Origin: Phytophthora sp. 'mugwort'
Taxonomy: Eukaryota; Oomycota; Peronosporomycetes; Peronosporales; Peronosporaceae
Direction of reading: 5' to 3'
Assembly (NCBI GenBank): GCA_033558025.1
Contig: JAUCEF010000005.1
Coordinates: 6,324,001 to 6,388,000, forward strand
DNA length: 64,000 nucleotides
Positions 40,289-51,138 of the stretch are shown piece after piece. The notes below the pieces were generated by a model that saw nothing but the letters and a program-made list of their open reading frames with translations, made no database searches and was not told where the DNA came from. The stretch's first letter is position 1. Every line of letters begins with the position of its first letter. The position numbers were made by a program, and so were the translations under genes.

Positions 40289-42035
40289 ATGGCAGCACCA
40301 AATGAAGCTGGCTACGTGTTGGCCGTCGCCGGCATCGTGGACGCGCTCATCGCGGCCTACGAGCAGCAGGAGCCCGTCAACATGACGCGCCTCAAGAACA
40401 ACGTGGCCAAGCAGTTCCGTCTCCCGTCGATGCCCAAGCTCGTGGACATTATATCGGCCGTGCCCGAGGACTACAAAGAGAAGCTGCTGCCGTTCCTTAA
40501 GGCCAAACCCGTGCGCACGGCGTCGGGGATTGCTGTCGTCGTACGTTACACTCAACTACAGCGCAATAAGGGCTGCAATTCTATAGTTTTCCAGCTAAAA
40601 CGGAACCGTTTAGGCTGAGATGGAGGTATCTAAACTATCTGCTGCTGCGTTTTGCTGTCTACAGGCCGTAATGTGTAAACCTCATCGGTGTCCGCACATT
40701 GCCATGACTGGCAACATCTGTGTCTACTGTCCGGGCGGCCCCGACTCGGACTTTGAGTACTCAACGCAGTCATACACAGGTTATGAGCCCACCAGCATGC
40801 GCGCAATTCGAGCTCGGTACGACCCTGCACTGCAGACGCGACATCGCGTGGCCCAGCTGAAGAGGCTAGGCCACTCGGTGGATAAAGTGGAATTCATCGT
40901 CATGGGGGGCACCTTCTTATCGTTGGACGTGCGCTACCGCGACTACTTTATCCGGAGCTTGCATGATGCTCTGTCCGGCCACTCATCGACGAGTGTGGAT
41001 GAAGCAGTGAGGTACTCGGAGCAGAGCTCGACCAAGTGCACAGCAATTACAATCGAGACGAGACCCGATTATTGTCTCAAGCCGCACTTGCACGACATGC
41101 TGCGCTATGGCTGTACACGCATTGAGATTGGCGTGCAGAGCGTATATGAAGACGTGGCGCGGGACACGAACCGTGGACATACAGTGGCGGCTGTCTCGCA
41201 CTGTTTCCAGCTGGCCAAGGACTGTGGCTTTAAGATTGTTGCCCACCTGATGCCAGACCTGCCGAATATGGGAATGGAGCGCGACCTTGCAGGGTTTCGT
41301 GAGTTCTTCGAGAACCCGCGCTTCCGTAGCGACGGTATCAAGCTGTACCCGACTCTTGTGATTCGTGGAACGGGACTTTATGAGCTCTGGAAGACCGGTA
41401 TGTACAAGAACTACTCGCCTGAAGATCTGGTGGACCTTATGGCCCGATTGCTAGCGCTTGTACCGCCATGGACCCGCGTGTATCGCGTCCAGCGCGACAT
41501 TCCTATGCCGCTTGTGACGTCAGGTGTCGAGCATGGCAACCTGCGTGAACTGGCGCTGGCACGAATGCGTGACCTTGGACTAGTGTGCAATGACGTACGG
41601 ACACGCGAGGTTGGTATCAAGGGTATTCATGACCAAAGTGTACCAGACCAAGTGGAGCTCGTGCGACGCGACTTCGTGGCCAATGGGGGGTGGGAGACGT
41701 TCCTTTCGTACGAAGACCCGCAGCAGAACATTTTGATCGGCTTGCTGCGGCTTCGTCAGGCTAGCGTGGCGTCATTCCGCGACGAGATTACTCCAGGCTG
41801 CTCGATCGTGCGCGAGTTGCATGTGTACGGGTCGTCCGTGCCTCTTCATGCACGAGACCCGACCAAGTTCCAGCATCAGGGCTTTGGGACGTTATTGATG
41901 GAGGAAGCGGAGCGCATCGCATACGAAGAACACGGGTCGTCCAAGCTCGTGGTTATCGCTGGTGTTGGTACTCGCAACTACTACCGCAAGCTCGGTTACG
42001 AGATTGATGGACCGTACATGTCCAAATCGTTATGA
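40289..42035 (+). CDS. ELP3: Elongator complex protein 3 (radical SAM tRNA carboxymethyluridine synthase)
   Basis: Two exons, 40289-40540 and 40665-42035 (540 residues), joined in phase. ELP3 is the catalytic subunit of Elongator and forms cm5U at the tRNA wobble uridine. The radical SAM cluster is Cys93, Cys103 and Cys106 (CX9CX2C, in the stretch around [20 protein letters not shown]). It is followed by the family block [36 protein letters not shown] and [20 protein letters not shown] belong to the radical SAM barrel. The C-terminal acetyltransferase domain contains [30 protein letters not shown] and [14 protein letters not shown]. The intron is 124 bp (GTACGT...CTACAG). Length and all motifs agree with eukaryotic ELP3. 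Confidence 0.97.
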
Positions 42036-42445
42036 ATGCTACCTTGGCCTGTGTAGATATTACGTTTTGTGTATAGTACAGAAAGCTTATATCTTCTGCT
42101 GGTTAGTGTATCGAAGTGATACCAAAGATATCGGAAGCGGAAGATAATAGACCTCTAAACTAGATAGCAGCATTTATCTGTATTGCTATCTTACCGATCA
42201 AACCAAGAACTATTCACAACGATGCCGCATTTCTGATCATAGTCGATGCGGTATAGCGCGATCTAATTTACTTAGTTACACCTACAAGCAGCGTAATTAT
42301 TGAGGAGGCTCTTACTAAAAATGCTACTATCTGATCGAGAGCAAATAATCGGGATTTGGTGCAGACGAATATTTCATTATGTGTTAGTATGTTGTGCTTA
42401 ACTGAGTCAGCAAACTGTCACTTTCACTACTCTCTTCGTCCTGGT
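42036..42445. other. Non-coding stretch, no gene seen
   Basis: AT-rich sequence after ELP3 with no ORF of note; likely ELP3 3' flank. Confidence 0.5.
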
Positions 42446-42959
42446 CTAAATTGAGTGGCGGCACTTCTGTGTGGCAAGATGCAACTGGCGCCGCTCGCGC
42501 GCACGTCTGTTGGCCTCGCGTCTCCTCTCCAGACGCGTAGTTCCAATGTGGTTTAGACGCCGAAGATAATCTCGATAGTGTACACCGTCGTCGGCCCGGA
42601 GAGGGTGCACTCTGGCGACACATGCACGGAAGTACATTTCGTACTTCGACTCTTGCCACCTGCACTTGTCGCTACAGACGGCCCAGAGTGTGCAAAGCCT
42701 TCCGAAATAGTTTTCGACAATGATCCTGTCCAAAGAGATCTATCTCACTGCTCGTAGTCTCTTCTTCTAGTGTTAGAGGTGCAGTCAGGCGGCGGCGCTT
42801 CGGATGAAGCATGCGATGTGTGTCCGCTAGCCCCTGGTAACCTTTGTATGCGCGTGATCCATGACTCCGGAAAATGCTCGTGCAGCGGGCTATCGCCCGG
42901 CATGTCGTCTTCTGAGGTCCTTTTGGCTGCAGCAGCGTCATGAAAGACAAGGTTGTCAC
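42446..42959 (-). pseudogene. DDE transposase C-terminal fragment (PIF/Harbinger-like)
   Basis: On the minus strand YKGYQGLADTHRMLHPKRRR and then, after a frame change, RIIVENYFGRLCTLWAVCSD with KYEMYFRACVA match the last third of DDE_4 transposases, where the final catalytic Glu sits in the I-V-E-N-Y-F-G-R-L block. The N-terminal two thirds are missing. Harbinger-like origin is my best guess; the relic at 17.6-18.1 kb preserves the other half of a related protein. Confidence 0.65.
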
Positions 42960-43398
42960 GGAAAATCGTGATATTTGCGACCGAGCCCTGGTGGTAGTGC
43001 GAGCAATTAATAGACAGACCAGTAGGAATAACGGAGAGTTCAGTTTTATAGCCGTAAGAAAGATGAAGACGTAGCTAAGGCGCTAACAGTACCATTGCCA
43101 CATGTCAATTACGACTGTACAGTAGTAGTGAAAAAAAAACAGTACAGTGGGTACCGTATTTAATTATGCGGATAAATAGTAGGAGTTCATAGCTACCGAC
43201 TTATAGTGGACACCCCATATATCGGCACAGCGTACCACCCAGAAAAAGCGACCTTCCAATTCTGGTTACCGTTTTCGTACCGGTATAATTACAGGGACGT
43301 AAAATCTGTACGGTACTACCGATATATTTTTATTAAAAGCGCTTAAAACATCTATTCTGAGTCGTCAATGCCGTCGTCCGAGTACACCCCACAATATT
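42960..43398. other. Non-coding AT-rich stretch
   Basis: No coding sequence. Several ACCGGTA-like short palindromes between 43260 and 43330, of unclear meaning. Confidence 0.4.
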
Positions 43399-43660
43399 GA
43401 CGTCAGTGACGCACTGTTTGGCGTGCGTTTCGATGAGGTCCGCTGCTACGCATGTCCACCTCGGTGAGTTGCGGCCCATAAGCTTTCTTGTAGCCATTAG
43501 CTATAGTCTCCAATCACTAATGGCTACAAGAAAGCTTATGGGCTGATAGTCTCCGATGGCTCATGGCTACAAGAAAGCTTATGGGCCGCTACTCACCGAG
43601 GTGGACATGGTAGCAGCGGACCTCATCGAAACGCGCGCCAAACAGTGTGTTATTGACGTC
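43399..43660. repeat. Long foldback (about 98-bp arms) with internal tandem repeat
   Basis: 43399-43497 pairs with 43563-43660 with only a few mismatches (for example the shared CACTGTTTGGCG and TCGATGAGGTCCGCTGCTAC). In the loop a 24-bp piece of the right arm (ATGGCTACAAGAAAGC and so on) is present once more at 43520-43543, preceded by TAGTCTCC as is the arm copy, so part of the arm is tandemly duplicated about every 43 bp. Confidence 0.85.
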
Positions 43661-44160
43661 TACGGACAAGCTGTCCAACACGGAGCGGATCCATTGCACC
43701 GGACTTCATATTTCTCTTCCCACGCAGCGTAACACAAGTTTACGTCTAGACTCAAAAGATGAGAAAGATGAGTCAGTAAGATCGGGGTAGAACTCATGGA
43801 TAACCTTAGCGACGCCCTTGGACTCCTCCAAAGCTCGAGCGACAGTTAGCTTATCGCGTGCGGAGATGACGTCCGCTGTTAGCAGCGAGACGCTTTTCTT
43901 GATGCTTGGCGCATCTAAGCTGAAAGGCACGCCTCCATACCGGTATATTACCAATAATTTTGTATAAAAAAGCTGCAACGAAAGTTATAAGCCGAGGCTC
44001 CGAAAAGGTGGAAATGTTGCAATGTGATTGGACACTCTTATATGAAGGTGTCCAGTACAAGCCGAGGAAGTCGGTAAGTCTCACTGCAACAACGTAAGAC
44101 TAATTACAGTGAGCACGAGATCAGCGTATTCACAATTAATATGTGTTGAGAATAACATTT
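43661..44160. other. Stretch with one short minus-strand ORF, no call
   Basis: A 90-codon minus-strand frame (43978-43706) has VIHEFYPDLTDSSFSSFE but no family motif I know. GGACACTCTTATATGAAGGTGTCC at 44032-44055 forms a short hairpin. Nothing else supported. Confidence 0.3.
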
Positions 44161-44167
44161 AATTGGC

Positions 44168-44240
44168 ATTCAACTGGCGCAGTGGAGAAGGCTGGCCCGG
44201 TCTACTCTCAGTGCGTGGGTTCGAGTCCCCCCGTAGCAAT
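44168..44240 (+). repeat. tRNA-derived SINE head or tRNA relic
   Basis: TGGCGCAGTGG at 44175-44185 is a perfect Pol III A box (TRGCNNAGYGG) and GGTTCGAGTCC at 44218-44228 a perfect B box (GGTTCGANTCC), 32 bp apart as in tRNA genes. The flanking 7-mers (ATTCAAC and GTAGCAA) do not pair, so no acceptor stem forms. This favours a SINE head; tRNA-derived SINEs are known in Phytophthora infestans. The body would run to about 44350. Confidence 0.6.
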
Positions 44241-44521
44241 CGATTGTGCTCGCGTTTTACATCGGTGATGCAAGGACAGGCCCCTAAAAGTGGATTATCC
44301 ACGGTACCCTCAACGCGGCACACTAGAAAGCAACGGCATAATATTTAAATTACAAATTTAGCTATAAACTCCTGCTTTAAACTCAATTTAGAAACCACTC
44401 AACAGAAACACTTTCGCTCTTTGCCGGCCCAATGAGCTCCCCGACCAAGCTTCTCGCTCATTGTGGGGGTTGCGGCAGTGGAGTTGGGCCAGTTCATTTA
44501 TTCCCGATATGATTTGCCCAT

Positions 44522-46300
44522 ATGCATCCTTTCTTCGGCAAGCCAGTTGGACAGCAAAGATATGGGCAGTATATCCTCTGCCCAGACTGTGCCTCGGGGA
44601 AGGAACCCCGAGTTGCAGCTTCCCTCGTTGTGGAGGCTATGACGCGACAGGGCAATAGGGACCAACCTATTATCAGCGGCGACGAAGCAGACCGTGACGA
44701 CGTTACGACCTGCTCGTCTACGCATGTTGTCGATTCGACCCAACGCCCATCTCGTTCGTCACCACGTTCCGCCCAACACATCAGCACTACTCAGCAACGA
44801 CGACGTGTTGTTTTGTGGATGACGCAATTTGAGAAGAGAGAACAACATTTGCTCGTGCAATCAACGAGTTTCCAGATGTGTTCAACTCAGCTACACGAAA
44901 TGCCTATAGTCAACAAAGCCATATCCTGGTGGAAAAAGCGTGACCAGCTTGCCCAACCTTCACGTGAATCTGTGGGTTTATCGGGCTTAAGAGATAATAG
45001 GAGCAAACGCGTCACTAGGAAAGCGCTGACAGGACGTGGTCGCCGACGAAGTCAATGGGCGAATTGGAATACCCAAAGCTGCTCAGTGAGTTTGATCGTT
45101 TGAGGAAACTGGGGCTGAAGTTTAATTCGTCGCTGCTTCGCCAAGTTGTTCAACGACGTTTTTAAACGAGCCTGACGCACGAAAGGTTAGATGAGCAGGG
45201 AACTGAATTAATGAAAAAAGTAAATGCGAGATAGGTCCAACCCTAACGACAATCCAACGTCGTCTTACGGGTTTAGAGCGGAAAGCAGCAGCTGAGTGGT
45301 GAGAAGATTGCAGATATCGAGAAGCAAAATTGACTCTCGTTTGGGTGCGTTACAGCGTAGTTTCGAGAGCGGTATCTACGACGAGAACACAATGGAGAAT
45401 ATCGATGAGACCCATTTCGTTATTGGCTTTGTATAACGGCAAGACATTGGAGTTTGGGGGAGAATAAAGTGAAGTACACCGATGTTGTTTAAGGGGGGGG
45501 GGAATGACGATGGTTGTGCGGATCAGTGGAGGCCGTAGCGCTCAACTCCTACCACCTATGATGATTTTCGCAAATGACCCGGAGCTATCCCGTTCGCGGG
45601 GTTGGTGATAATGTGGACGGTGTGTGTTATCGCACGGGCTTAAGTGGATGGATGGACAAACGGTTATTCCGCCAATACTGTGCGATCCACGAGCAAAGAG
45701 GCCGGACCGCCTAGGCCGCAAAAAAAACTATTCTTTTGGACAACTACTCCGGCCACCTCGATGAAGATAGTGCACCGAGGAACTGACGAGACTGAATGCT
45801 TCGTTGAAGTTCTTCCCACCGATGCCACGGATCTTTGTCAGCCGGCCGATTCCTTTGTGTTAGCCAAAATAAAGGATGAGTGGCGTCGCATGTGGAACGT
45901 GAAGAAGATTGACCTAATAGAAGGTTACGCTTGGCAGAACAAGGTTCGGTCTAATGGTGCCTGGACCGGCAAGCTGAAGAACCTCCGTAAGCGATACTTT
46001 CTCTCTCTCGCTGTCAAGCCGTCCGCCAGGTAAATACACATAGGGACAAGACTGGTATGAACTACGCTAGGAAGCCATGATCCGCTGTGGTCACTTGACA
46101 TCGATGGCAAGTGGGACGTTGGTCAGCTATTCGCTCATCTCCCAGCGATTGTCAGGAAGAACCCGGATCTAAAGCAGCGGGACCTGCGTGCCCTTTACGA
46201 ACGTGTATTCCTTGATAGCACTGACGTTGGTCCTGGTGGTCAATCAGCCTCGGCAGCAGGGTCGCTCCGACCGTCTGTGAAGTCACGTTGAATTACACCA
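44522..46300 (+). pseudogene. DDE-type (pogo/Tc1-like) transposase relic
   Basis: Blocks in several frames follow the order of a transposase family I know from Phytophthora: MTQFEKREQHLLVQSTSF (44818 on), VNKAISWWKKRDQ, TGRGRRRSQWANW, then after stops ALYNGKTLEFGGE near 45420-45465, GMTMVVRISGG-like text near 45505, MMIFANDPELSRSRG near 45560, and in a further frame TDATDLCQPADSFVLAKIKDEWRRMW (45810-45895) with GAWTGKLKNLRKRYFLSLA. D-x-C-Q-P-A-D is the typical end of the third acidic block. At least four frameshifts and stops. Terminal repeats not found. Confidence 0.7.
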
Positions 46301-47160
46301 TCGTACGATACAACAGCTGCAATCGGATGATATATTGCCTCTGTCAAGGCGGCTCGACTTAGTCGCCGACGAGGTCCGTCACCAACAGGACCATGCTGTT
46401 GAGTAGCCGCAATGCTTACCATCAGTCTTATGCGTACGGCCAGAGGCAAACGCTGCCGTATTCACATGTGGGCAACTCCTACGGGGCACATGCCTACGCG
46501 CCTCCGGCGTATACCAGCAGGAGTACCATCGTGGTATCCAACGACACATTCGTTTGCTTCTGCTGGGTGCTCAGCGCCAGAGACCCATGCTTATTTTGAG
46601 GAGGTGCACTCACCTCCTCGCGGTTATCCTGCGCTTCATGCGGATCTTGATACCGCTTCGGACAACCCACATAAAATGTCCGATGGGTCATCATCAACTT
46701 CGGTAGCCGATGGTGTAGGCGTTGTTACGGCTTACCAGGATCGCATATGGTCCATGAAGCGATGCTTCAGCTTATCGATGGCAAAGCACTTACCGTCGCC
46801 GCAGGTAGGTTACGCGTATCTAGTAATACAAGTTCGCCTTCCCTAAATACAATAAAGTGTCCTTATCCATGTCTGTTTGAGTACGCCTTTTGGTCTCCTT
46901 CTTTGAACAAAGACTTTTGGTTCTCGGATGCCTCGGCTGACCCGTCATCAACCAACTCTGAGTTCGCTATGGTTTCGTGTGTCCACTACCAAGTCGAGGC
47001 CATCCTCAAGGCCAATAGCAAGCGCGACATCAAAATGGTGAATAAAGATTTTGTACTCAATGGAATATCAGACGATCGCATGATAAGAGCTTACGAACGT
47101 TGTGCTGCTAAAAAGGACCAGCTGTTTGCTCATTGATTCCGTGACGAATGAGGTAAGATC
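46301..47160. other. Region with open frames but no recognisable gene
   Basis: Plus-strand frames of 144 (46412) and 129 codons (46747) exist. The latter has SSTNSEFAMVSCVHYQVEAI and NKDFVLNGISDDRMIRAYER, which reads like protein, but I recognise neither. They could be the tail of the transposase relic or flanking genes of the viral insert. Confidence 0.3.
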
Positions 47161-47197
47161 GAATTTCGATACATTTATCGATCCTGAGTCGCTTGGG

Positions 47198-47300
47198 CCC
47201 CAAAAGTACTTTTGGGGAAATATTTTCCAGAGTGTGAGTCCGATTGGCTCGACAAAGTCGGCCCGGAAAGAAGCCAAAGGCTTCCGGGCCTTTGGCTTCT
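47198..47300. promoter_or_regulatory. Perfect palindrome and two competing hairpins upstream of the viral penton-like gene
   Basis: CCCCAAAAGTACTTTTGGGG at 47198-47217 is a perfect 20-bp palindrome. Then GGCCCGGAA (47260-47268) can pair with TTCCGGGCC (47282-47290), while AGAAGCCAAAGG (47269-47280) can pair with CCTTTGGCTTCT (47289-47300). The stems overlap, so only one can form at a time. Confidence 0.6.
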
Positions 47301-47411
47301 TCTCAAAAATGGTTCAGCCATAAACATGTAAAATTTCCGTTTTTACAAATAAAGAGATCTTTGATCTCTTTTCGCAAAATGTATCTCAACGATTATATAG
47401 AACGGAAAACC

Positions 47412-48265
47412 ATGAGCTCGATAATAACAATTTCCTCCAAGGATCTTGTATCTAATTCTTTCAACAACCAGTACAAATATACCTTTCCTGCATCAGCAAG
47501 CTTCAAGGATGCAGAAGTATGTGTACAATCGATCGCAATGTATAATTCTCAATACAATATCGATAGCGCTATGTATGGTAATACCACGCTCATAGTTGAA
47601 GTGCCTACGGCGGCAACGGTCTCTGTCGTGAGTATCACTTTCAAAGATGGCATTTACGACTACAACCATACCAATCGTATGATTAAGACAGTTCTCGTCA
47701 ATACAGGAGCTTATCTTATCGATTCTTCTGGCAATAACGTGTTCTTCATCCAGTTGATTGAAAACAGTACATACTACGCGGCTCAGGTCGATGTATCGGC
47801 AACACCAACTGCGATCGGAACCTACACTCACCGGCAACTGGTTTGTATAGCGCTGGCGGATCGGGATTGCCGACCACACCTCGGGTTCCTCGGCTGATCA
47901 TTGATAATGCTAAATCTGGTGAGGTCATTGGTTTCAGCGATGGATCATATCCATCGGCATCATCAACAACTGCTGCATCATTTCTGAGTGATTTAACTCC
48001 TTAAGTCAATCCAGTCAGCGCATACGTAGTCCAATACTCGCTCGTTAATAATAGTTTTACGCCTCTTCCTGACATCTTGACAGTCTTCACTTCTCAAGGA
48101 ACGCAAGCAGGTCAGCTGATATCGTATCAGCCTAATGAATTCAGCTGGATGGGAGTCAATAATGGTTCTTACTCAACAATCCTTATCACTATCGTCGATC
48201 AGCTCGAGAGATTCGTGAAATTTCGCGATCCTAACCTCTTGATTAGTCTTTCCTTCCGCGAGTAA
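47412..48265 (+). pseudogene. PLV penton-like (minor capsid) protein, frameshifted
   Basis: From the Met at 47412 (MSSIITISSKDLVSNSFNNQ) the frame stays open to 47897, encoding a single beta-rich domain. The text FKDAEVCVQSIAMYNSQYNI, a region about producing short strands (FKDGIYDYNHTNRMI) and YLIDSSGNNVFFIQLIENST are typical of PLV penton candidates. The C-terminal part continues in other frames (VIGFSDGSYPSAS, then a stop at 48002) and ends at 48265 with FVKFRDPNLLISLSFRE, the usual conserved tail. The gene is therefore broken at about 47850 and 48002. Penton assignment follows published PLV structure-based annotation and is inferred here by resemblance. Confidence 0.72.
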
Positions 48266-48288
48266 AAACAATAGACTTAGAGATGCTC

Positions 48289-49062
48289 TTACTCACAATC
48301 TGAAAGATCCGCCAGATTTGCGCTTAGCGCGCAACGTGTCCGTTGCTTGTTTAGCTTCTGCTGATCCCTTGACGAGTTTTTTCCTTGTGGTAATCCAATA
48401 CCATATCGAGTCTTAACCGTATTTCTGACTTGACGAATCATCGTAGCGTGCTCAGGCATCGTAGATTTCTTGAGGTGCTTTTTCTCAACCAGATCAACAG
48501 CATCAGTCAAGAGACCCTTTCGCTTAGCATACGACAATGCTTTGGTACCAGCAGTCTTTACATCAGTAAGCATCAATCTGCCGCCGTCGAGCTCATGAGT
48601 GGTAATGCCAAAGCCTGTAAGCTTCTTCAGTGCCGCTCGTGCGGGGATAACAGCAGTAGGCTGACCAAGACATATTGCTCCCAGGGGTACAAAAGCATCA
48701 GCCGCGCGACTGAGAATACCGGAAGCCTTAGCAAAGTTAAATCCCTTCTTGATGCCATCCTAGATTTTATCCCAAATAGATCCGCCGTGCATGCCTCCAC
48801 CATTTAAAGCAGTCATAGAGTATTCAATCTCGTGGAGTGATCAAAATGCGAACACCTCGGTTAACTCGCTTGGACTTCAAGATTTTCATCGCCATTTCAG
48901 GATGGACGGCTAAGGTAGCGTCAGAGCCATGGAGCTGCTCCTTAGTCAAGTTGAGAATACCAGACTTGGCAGCTCGCTTCAATTTGGCAATAGGGATATC
49001 GCTTGATACTGCAATCTCTTGATTAATGATTACTACTAATATATCAGTATCGTTGATAGTTT
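48289..49062 (-). pseudogene. PLV pX-like small basic capsid/core protein, with premature stop
   Basis: On the minus strand the N-terminal part reads QEIAVSSDIPIAKLKRAAKS and NLTKEQLHGSDATLAVHPEM with RGVRILITPREIEY; then a Gly-rich stretch (NGGGMHGGSIWDKI) like the protease cleavage sites of adenovirus-type core proteins, a stop codon at about 48762, and a basic remainder (KKGFNFAKASGIL, ALKKLTGFGI, RQVRNTVKTRYGIGLPQGKN). The pattern of a short N-domain, a Gly-Gly hinge and a basic tail is that of pX-like proteins in PLVs. An ATG is missing at the expected start; ATA lies there instead. Confidence 0.62.
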
Positions 49063-49069
49063 TATGAAA

Positions 49070-49445
49070 TTAATTTGTATCTGTATCAAGGTCATTGAAT
49101 CGTCTCAGTAGATCGGATCGATTGTGCTGCTGAGTGTATATCCACATCAAGCACCATGGTCCGCAATATTCTGTATAAGTGGATTGATATTGCTTCTCAT
49201 TGTATGGGATATCACCAATTATGTTGGGAGGCCCTACGCCCATCGAATCAAAATACTGACCATTATGGACGGCCGTCCAATGACCGACTCCGCCATCAGA
49301 TCGCAATATTTATAAACGTTCCTCGCTTAGGCAAACGGCCTTTGATCTCAGGAAGGCTAAGTATTTGATTGATATGGACACCAATCTGCTTCGATAGCTC
49401 GATTAGATCGTGATCACTGGTGATCAGCTTAGTGAGAGAGCTCAT
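49070..49445 (-). pseudogene. PLV adenain-like maturation cysteine protease, one frameshift
   Basis: The N-terminal part starts at 49445 (MSSLTKLITSDHDLIELSKQ). After a frameshift near 49310 the core reads GGVGHWTAVHNGQYFDSMG with the catalytic His in GHW and the Asp in YFDSMG, and ends with KQYQSTYTEYCGPWCLMWIY, which carries the Gln of the oxyanion hole and the catalytic Cys. This H-D-Q-C order is that of adenovirus-type/ULP1-like proteases, which process capsid proteins in PLVs. The catalytic residues are all still present; only the frame is lost. It is adjacent to the pX-like gene on the same strand. Confidence 0.75.
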
Positions 49446-49645
49446 TATTTATTTTCAGAGGGCAACTATATCACGGGATTGATATAATCAATGTATCAGA
49501 ACATGACAGACTCAACTCAATTGGCGGATCAGATCCTACTTAAATCAAGCCTCAAGCCGGATGCATCTGTTAAGGTATCTCGCGGCAAGAGCGTTGCTGT
49601 CGTGAATGACGGTCAATCTGGCTCTTACCCTTCGGGTATTGTATC

Positions 49646-49968
49646 TGTGATGTGGAGCTTGAAGATCAAGCTCATGGACAAGCTGTCCTAACCACGAAGC
49701 CACGGAAGGTAGAGGAGAGAAAAGAAACTACGCTGCAACCGCAGTGGCGACACAAATACTTCAAAAACAGATCTTGACCTGCAGCCTAGCTGGAGCTGGT
49801 GCTGCAACTCCAACCAGAAGTCTCTCCCAGGACTGCCATGGGATGGCAGGAGAGAGAACGACAGAGTAGAGCATTAGAGTAGCTCAGTTCACATTTTATT
49901 TCCAACTCAGCAATACACGTTGCCTATTGGTGGGAGTTTCAGCTCCCAAGTTCGTGTGGAACGTCACA
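49646..49968. mobile_element. Solo LTR (323 bp) inside the capsid gene
   Basis: Starts TGTGATGTGG and ends ACGTCACA, with TGTGA/TCACA inverted tips of the TG...CA type. A 5-bp target duplication, GTATC, lies at 49641-49645 and 49969-49973. Removing it leaves the capsid reading frame continuous at that point. The size and 5-bp duplication fit a Copia or Gypsy LTR left after recombination of a full element. Confidence 0.82.
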
Positions 49969-51050
49969 GTATCATTTGACTGCCAATCGGCGATGAACGG
50001 CTCGCAGGGATATGCCAGTCTCAAGGATGCATACGTCGTATTGCCATTCGTTGTGGCTATGAAGAATACTGCCGCTACTGCTCTCAGCGCCGGTGCTCTC
50101 CCTCTCGTTGTGCTATCGGACTGAGGTGCAATGTAGCTACCATTGTCGATGAGGTCAAGGTTTATCTTAACGGCAAAAGCATCATTACTCCTTCGGAACA
50201 CAAGCAGATTTGGTCGAACGTTCGAGCAATGGCGGAGCGGACGACCGGGAATTGACAAAGCATTCTGCCACTGCATCAGTTGGCGGTGATGGGTACTCCA
50301 ACAACTCTCTTGCTGGAAACAGTTACCTGGCTCTTACCAGTGGAGAGCCTGTACGGTCTAACAGTGGGTTCTTGCGTCACGTGCTAAACAACCCTCCCGA
50401 AGTAACTGGAGCAGCCAACTCGTACGGCTGACCTTCGCTTAATACGACTTCCTCGCAATTTATCGCTCAAATGCGCGGCACAGGCGCTTTCAAGAAGGGC
50501 GCTGCATTCACTCAGGGTTCGACGCTTGGTGAATGGTTCTACATGCTGTAGATTCGATTAGTGGATTTGCATCCAGTTTTCGTTGAGATCGATCTCGTTG
50601 CGAACCCTCAGCTGAAGCTCGAGCTCAAGGTACAGACTGGATACTGCGATTTGACGCTCACTCCCAGTGCAACGACCACTTGCGCACGATGAAGCTTGAC
50701 TCGACGATATTGGTAGCCGAATCAATTTGTCCGGTAATGATTACTGGATCGTATGGTGCGACAGAAGATGCAATGAATAATGTTATTGGTACAGCTGGAT
50801 CGAGCGACAAATCGCGCGTTGTATGGAGTCCGATCCACAATAGCATTACCTCCATTGCTACATCTGGATCGTACTTCCCATTCACACAGGCTCGCCTTAA
50901 CCTCCCTCTCTACGACATCGCCAATCCCACATCTCTCGTTAGCAAACTGATGAGGACTATTCATTATCTTGACTGCTATTCTCAGATGTTCGCCAACGGC
51001 GAGGTCGGCTCTGGTATCTTAACGATTAACAAGACCTTCTCGATTTAAGT

Positions 51051-51138
51051 ACGGCAGTACGCATACATATTTGACATTCTTGTGGCTTCAAGCCACAAGA
51101 ATGCCACAAGAATGTCAAATATGTATGCGTAGTGCCGT
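51051..51138. repeat. Foldback inverted duplication within the capsid gene
   Basis: 51051-51086 is the reverse complement of 51103-51138 with 35 of 36 positions matching; the loop has 16 bp. An 11-bp tandem (GCCACAAGAAT twice) is at 51092-51113. The right arm keeps the capsid frame, so the left arm and loop look like the added material. Confidence 0.85.

Noticed and set aside
43399..43660. CRISPR-like array because of repeated units
   Set aside because: Only two to three units with no unique spacers; it is a foldback with a partial tandem in a eukaryotic genome.
44168..44240. Functional tRNA gene
   Set aside because: A and B boxes are perfect but the acceptor 7-mers do not pair.
46412..46846. 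144-codon plus-strand ORF as a gene
   Set aside because: No recognisable domain, atypical composition, sits between two relics.
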